Part shown: piece by piece, positions 60,453 through 64,000 of the stretch | Layout: every line of letters starts with the position of its first letter | How positions within the stretch are numbered: the stretch's first letter is position 1 | Assembly: GCF_043555985.1 (NCBI RefSeq) | Contig: NZ_JBIGIC010000012.1 | Span: 1-64,000 of the forward strand | Source of the DNA: Pelomonas candidula | GTDB lineage: Bacteria; Pseudomonadota; Gammaproteobacteria; Burkholderiales; Burkholderiaceae_C | Reading direction: 5' to 3' | DNA length: 64,000 bases | The notes under the pieces: generated by a model | What the model was told of the DNA's origin: nothing | Seen by the model: the letters and a program-made list of their open reading frames with translations, nothing else | Database searches by the model: none | Program-made: the position numbers and the translations under genes

Positions 60453-63271
60453 GGCTGCATCGTCGCAGCGTCACGCCCCAGCAGCCGCCGGGCCTGCTGC
60501 AGGTCGGGCTGTGTCGAGCCGTCGTCGATGGCATCCAGCAGCGAGTGCAGCAGGTCCCGGCTGGCCGCCCTGTCCGCGCTGCCCGGTCCGGCCACCTCCC
60601 AGAGGCTGACCGCGATGCGCAACGACCAGAAGCGGGCATGCTGCGTCTCGCTGACGGCCAGCGCCTCGCGAAGCCCCGCCAGGCAGCGGAGCCGGCTGGT
60701 CTCGTCCTGCGGATCGAACCCGGCCAGCGCGGCCAGGCGCAGCACCTCGGGCGCGCACCAGCCGACATCGCCCTGGCGCACGCGCTGCAGCGTGACCGGG
60801 TCCGGGGCCACCAGTTGCAGGGCGGAGCAGACATCCATCAGCGCGATGTTCTGGGCCACCAGGTGCGCCTCGTGGCTGCCCGGCAGCAGCGGCCGGCCGT
60901 CCAGCAGGCAGGCGTACACCTCGCCAAACGACCGCCAGTAGGGCACGTTGCCGCGCACGGCGTGACGCAGCAGCTCCTGGTTCCAGCGTGCCGCGGCCGG
61001 CACGTCACCCTTCCAGATGGCGATGGGGACGGCGGTGAAGGCGAGCGGGTGGCACAGGGTGTAGACGTGGGCGTCGTCGTCGCGCGGCAGGATGTCCTGC
61101 ACCAGCGCCCAGGCCTGCCGGAATTCGCCTCGCAGCCAGTGGATGCGGGCCAGCCGCAGCCCCATGGACACACGGTACGGAATGGGCGTCTGGAAGCGCG
61201 GCTCCAGCCCGTCGGCGTTGAACTGCATGACCCGGTGGGCCAGCGGCTCGGCTTCGTCGTGCCGACCCAGTTCGTGCAGCGCCATCACCGAGAAGCGTTC
61301 ACCAAGGGCGATGGACAGCGGCTGCAGCTCGCCCTGCGCCAGCGCACGGATCTCCTCGGCGCAGCTCAAGGTGTTGCGGAAGTCGCCGCGCACGAAGGTG
61401 CTGCCGCACAGCCCGAACAGCGCGTCGATCTTGTCCGCCGGGCTCTCGAAATGGTCCACCAGGCTGCGGTCGATGGCGTCGGCGCGCCGGTAGCTCTCGC
61501 TGTCGGCCAGCGACTGCCCGGCCAGATAGGCCTGCACCACCTGCAACCGGACACTCAGCTGCTTGCCCTCCAGATCGACGCGCGGGGCCTTGTCGACGGC
61601 GGCGACCACGTAGGACCGGTACTCCTCCACCAGGCCCACCACGTTCCAGTGGTGCATGGACTCCACGACGGTCTCGATGCCGAGCAGCAGGTCGTTTTCC
61701 TCCAGCAGCGTCCACGCGAGGGCCGCGCGCAACTCGGTCACCGTGGACGCGAGCGCCTGCCCACGGTGCTGGCGCGCCAGTGGCTGGCGCACCGTTTTCA
61801 TCGCCAGCGTGCTGTGCAGCACCCAGACGGCATGGCGGCGCTGCACGGCCAGGCACTCCGGACGGGACGCCAGCATGCGCTCGGCAAACAGCCGCGTGAC
61901 GTAGAGCAGCCGGTAGCGTGGCGCACCGTCGCTGCCGGCCTCCGGCACCAGCAGCGACTTGCCGCACAGGCCCAGCACGCTTTCGATGACGCGCGGCCCT
62001 GGCAGGTCGTCCGACGCGGCCACGGCCAGGGCGCTGTCCAGCTCGAAGCTGCTGCGGAACACGGACAGGCGCTGCAGCACGCACTGCTCGGCCTCGGTCA
62101 GCAGCTCGTAGCTCCAGTTCAGCACGGCGTGCAGCGTCTGGTGCCGGCTCATGGCCAGCCGACGGCCACGCGTCAGCAGCTCAAGCGCACTTTCGAGCCG
62201 CTGCAGCAGCCCAGCCGCGCCCAGGCTGTTCATGCGCGCCGCGGCCAGCTCGATCGCCAGCGGCAGGCCGCCCAGAGACTCGCAAAGCTGTCGAACCGCC
62301 GCAGCGTTGGCCGCAGTCAGCTTGAAAGCGTTGCTTGCAGCCCGCGCCCGGGTGACGAAGAGCTGGATGGCGGGGTAGCGCAGCAGCGCGTCGACGTCCA
62401 GGGCCTCGGTCGGCGCCGGCATGCCCAGGGGCGGGAGGCGGAACACCCACTCGGCCTCAACCTCCAGCGGCTCCCGGCTGGTGGCCAGGATGGACAGCCT
62501 TGTGCAGCCGCGAAGCAGCTGGCTGACAAGCGCCGCCACGGCGTCGATCACATGCTCGCAGTTGTCCAGCACGATGAGCACCTGCTGGTCGTGCAGGGCG
62601 CTCTCCAACGCGGACAGCGCATCGCCGCGCGCGACGTCCAGCCCACAGGCATGGCTGACCTCGGTGGTCACCTGGGCCGGGTCCGCCAGCGTCGAGAGGT
62701 CGACAAAGAACGGCTCCTGTCCGTACAGCAGGGTGTGCTGCTCCGCAACGTCGAGGGCCACTGTCGTCTTTCCGATGCCGCCAGCCCCGACGATGGAGAC
62801 GAGACGTTCGCTGGACAGCAGCTCGCGGATGCGTGCGATATCGGCTGCGCGCCCGATGAGCTGGGTCAGGCGTGGAGGCAGCCGCCCCACAGGCTCGGTC
62901 CGCGGAGGCGGGTCAGCCGCGGCTTCGGGCTGTGAGGCACGGACGTCGCCGACGAAGGTGTAACCCCGGCCCGGCACGTTGGTGATGTAGCGCGCCCCGT
63001 CCTGCCCGTCGCCCAACGCACGCCGCAACGCGGACATGTGCACGCGCAGGCTGGTCTCCTCGACCACCGTCTGCGGCCAGACGCGAGCGACCAGCTCGTC
63101 CCGGCTGTGGAGCTCGCCCGGACGCTGCAGCAACACTGCCAGCAGCTGCAGGGCCCGGCTGCCCACGCGCACGGCACCACGCCCGTCGCGAAGCTCGCGA
63201 CGCACGGGGTCGTACCGGAACGGCCCGAAGTCAAAGGCCGTCGGCGGGTTGTGGGCGGCCTGCTCCGCCAT
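60449..63271 (-). CDS. Winged-helix/ATPase/TPR transcriptional regulator, copy 1
   Basis: A 940-residue paralogue of the preceding entry with the same order: winged helix (about 12-108; MSALRRALGD, PGRGYTFVGDV), ATPase with Walker A GAGGIGKTT (152-160) and Walker B VLIVLDNCEH, and TPR-like C-terminus. ATG at 63271 has AGGGG upstream; the open frame starts earlier but lacks a ribosome-binding site. First gene of a two-gene operon. Confidence 0.88.
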   Translation of the reverse strand: MAEQAAHNPPTAFDFGPFRYDPVRRELRDGRGAVRVGSRALQLLAVLLQRPGELHSRDELVARVWPQTVVEETSLRVHMSALRRALGDGQDGARYITNVPGRGYTFVGDVRASQPEAAADPPPRTEPVGRLPPRLTQLIGRAADIARIRELLSSERLVSIVGAGGIGKTTVALDVAEQHTLLYGQEPFFVDLSTLADPAQVTTEVSHACGLDVARGDALSALESALHDQQVLIVLDNCEHVIDAVAALVSQLLRGCTRLSILATSREPLEVEAEWVFRLPPLGMPAPTEALDVDALLRYPAIQLFVTRARAASNAFKLTAANAAAVRQLCESLGGLPLAIELAAARMNSLGAAGLLQRLESALELLTRGRRLAMSRHQTLHAVLNWSYELLTEAEQCVLQRLSVFRSSFELDSALAVAASDDLPGPRVIESVLGLCGKSLLVPEAGSDGAPRYRLLYVTRLFAERMLASRPECLAVQRRHAVWVLHSTLAMKTVRQPLARQHRGQALASTVTELRAALAWTLLEENDLLLGIETVVESMHHWNVVGLVEEYRSYVVAAVDKAPRVDLEGKQLSVRLQVVQAYLAGQSLADSESYRRADAIDRSLVDHFESPADKIDALFGLCGSTFVRGDFRNTLSCAEEIRALAQGELQPLSIALGERFSVMALHELGRHDEAEPLAHRVMQFNADGLEPRFQTPIPYRVSMGLRLARIHWLRGEFRQAWALVQDILPRDDDAHVYTLCHPLAFTAVPIAIWKGDVPAAARWNQELLRHAVRGNVPYWRSFGEVYACLLDGRPLLPGSHEAHLVAQNIALMDVCSALQLVAPDPVTLQRVRQGDVGWCAPEVLRLAALAGFDPQDETSRLRCLAGLREALAVSETQHARFWSLRIAVSLWEVAGPGSADRAASRDLLHSLLDAIDDGSTQPDLQQARRLLGRDAATMQP

Positions 63272-63315
63272 GCTGGAATCCCCTGCAAGGAGTGAACCGC
63301 GGGAGTGTCGCTGCG

Positions 63316-63397
63316 GCACGGCCATACCGTGCGGCGCTCACGCGGGCCTGCAGCACCCCGCTGCAGGCAGGGCTCCATCATGGAAGAAAGCGCTTTC
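63316..63397 (-). promoter_or_regulatory. Regulator upstream region with three perfect palindromes
   Basis: GCACGG/CCGTGC (63316-63332), GCCTGCAG/CTGCAGGC (63346-63368) and the 12-base GAAAGCGCTTTC (63386-63397) lie between the regulator start and the amidohydrolase stop. GAAAGCGCTTTC has the form of a LacI-family operator (central CG, symmetric). No clear promoter hexamers are assigned. Confidence 0.4.
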
Positions 63398-63478
63398 GAC
63401 CGGGTGTGAATTACCGTGAATTCGCGCAGGCCGTGGCCCGCCGGGCGCCGGCGTCGGCGGGCGATGCGTGCGGACCGG

Positions 63479-64000
63479 TCAGAACGCCCAGCAGGAACAA
63501 CCCAGCGCGCCCCAGAAGCTGCGAGCATCCGCCGCCGGTGCCTGGCGGTCCCACACGTGGGCGTGGGCATGAACACCGCAGGCGCTGGCGCAGCCGCAGC
63601 CCATCGCGGTGCGCTCGCCGGCACGCGTGAACAAGCCCGCCGCCGGGTTGCGGTGCTTGTAGGCCTCGAAGCGGCGCAGCGGGCTCCAGTCGGGGCTGGC
63701 CGGCGGCAACGGCGGCGCCAGGTCGTCAAACGGCCCGACGCCGTGGACAACCTTGCCGCCCATGACGGTGAGTTCCGAGTACAGGTCAGAGATGTCGCTC
63801 TCGCTGACGCCGAAGTAGTCCGCCGACAGCACGGCGAAGTCCGCGTACTGGCCCACGGCGATCTGGCCCTTGCGCCCCTCGTCGTGGCTGAACCAGGTGT
63901 TGGCCTGGGTCCACAGCCGAAGCGCGGTGTGGCGGTCCAGCAGGTTGCGCTCGGGCGTGAGCTGCAGGCCGCCGACGGTCTTGCCCGTTACCAGCCAGCT
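63479..64000 (-). CDS. Amidohydrolase family protein (C-terminal part, cut by window end)
   Basis: The last 173 residues of a metal-dependent amidohydrolase of the YtcJ/Amidohydro_3 type: LTPERNLLDRHTALRLWTQANTWF, KGQIAVGQYADFAVLSADYFGV and GGKVVHGVGPF are typical of its C-terminal barrel-to-beta-sandwich return. The tail GCGCASACGVHAHAHVW...FWGALGCSCWAF is rich in Cys and His, as in relatives I recall. The start lies beyond 64000. Confidence 0.85.
   Translation of the reverse strand, partial: SWLVTGKTVGGLQLTPERNLLDRHTALRLWTQANTWFSHDEGRKGQIAVGQYADFAVLSADYFGVSESDISDLYSELTVMGGKVVHGVGPFDDLAPPLPPASPDWSPLRRFEAYKHRNPAAGLFTRAGERTAMGCGCASACGVHAHAHVWDRQAPAADARSFWGALGCSCWAF

Overview
The window is high-GC DNA with dense, overlapping operons and almost no antisense coding. 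It looks like a beta-proteobacterial chromosome, most likely Burkholderiales (Roseateles/Rubrivivax/Leptothrix-like). That placement is an inference from the GC bias, a PEP-CTERM protein, the urease and Ccm gene orders, Burkholderiales-style palindromic intergenic repeats and the protein families; no rRNA or marker gene confirms it.

Left edge (1-5.8 kb): an IS21-type element end abuts a tryptophan halogenase that has lost its FAD-binding N-terminus. Next come a REP palindrome with a RAYT transposase whose N-terminus is an in-frame fragment of urease alpha subunit, a PEP-CTERM protein, and the urease structural genes ureA-(small ORF)-ureB-ureC without accessory genes.

Selenium/formate region (5.8-21 kb): read leftwards on the minus strand this holds apbC, the selenocysteine formate dehydrogenase fdnG-fdxH-fdnI, fdhE, selA, selB, tRNA-Sec, a GcvH-like and a DsrE-like protein, a PhnDCEE-type ABC transporter (probably for a selenium oxyanion) and a nitroreductase. 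fdnG has an in-frame UGA at codon 196 followed by a SECIS-like hairpin. Genes overlap through ATGA/GTGA/TGATG junctions, so much of this is probably co-transcribed.

Envelope-machine region (21-41.8 kb): after a DUF3034 protein and a TonB-dependent receptor lies a 17-gene minus-strand unit running from apbE (41.8 kb) to an AgmX/PglI-type TonB-like protein (24.6 kb). It combines a TolQ/ExbB motor protein, two ExbD/TolR proteins (one lacking the channel aspartate), three TPR proteins, two outer-membrane beta-barrels, a multi-haem lipoprotein, a second CxxxxCH lipoprotein, TlpA, DUF4266, DUF3570 and ApbE. The motor, TPR, barrel and AgmX parts resemble the Agl-Glt/Nfs machinery of Myxococcus; the redox part suggests an electron-transfer or flavinylation role. 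This is the best candidate for an undescribed system.

Cytochrome c maturation (42.1-48.9 kb): a complete ccmABCDEFGHI operon diverges from apbE and would serve the haem lipoproteins.

Right part (49-64 kb): secreted and cytoplasmic alpha/beta hydrolases, an SDR, two secreted proteins of unknown function, an MFS exporter, two tandem paralogous regulators (winged helix + ATPase + TPR) in one operon, and the C-terminal part of an amidohydrolase cut by the window end.
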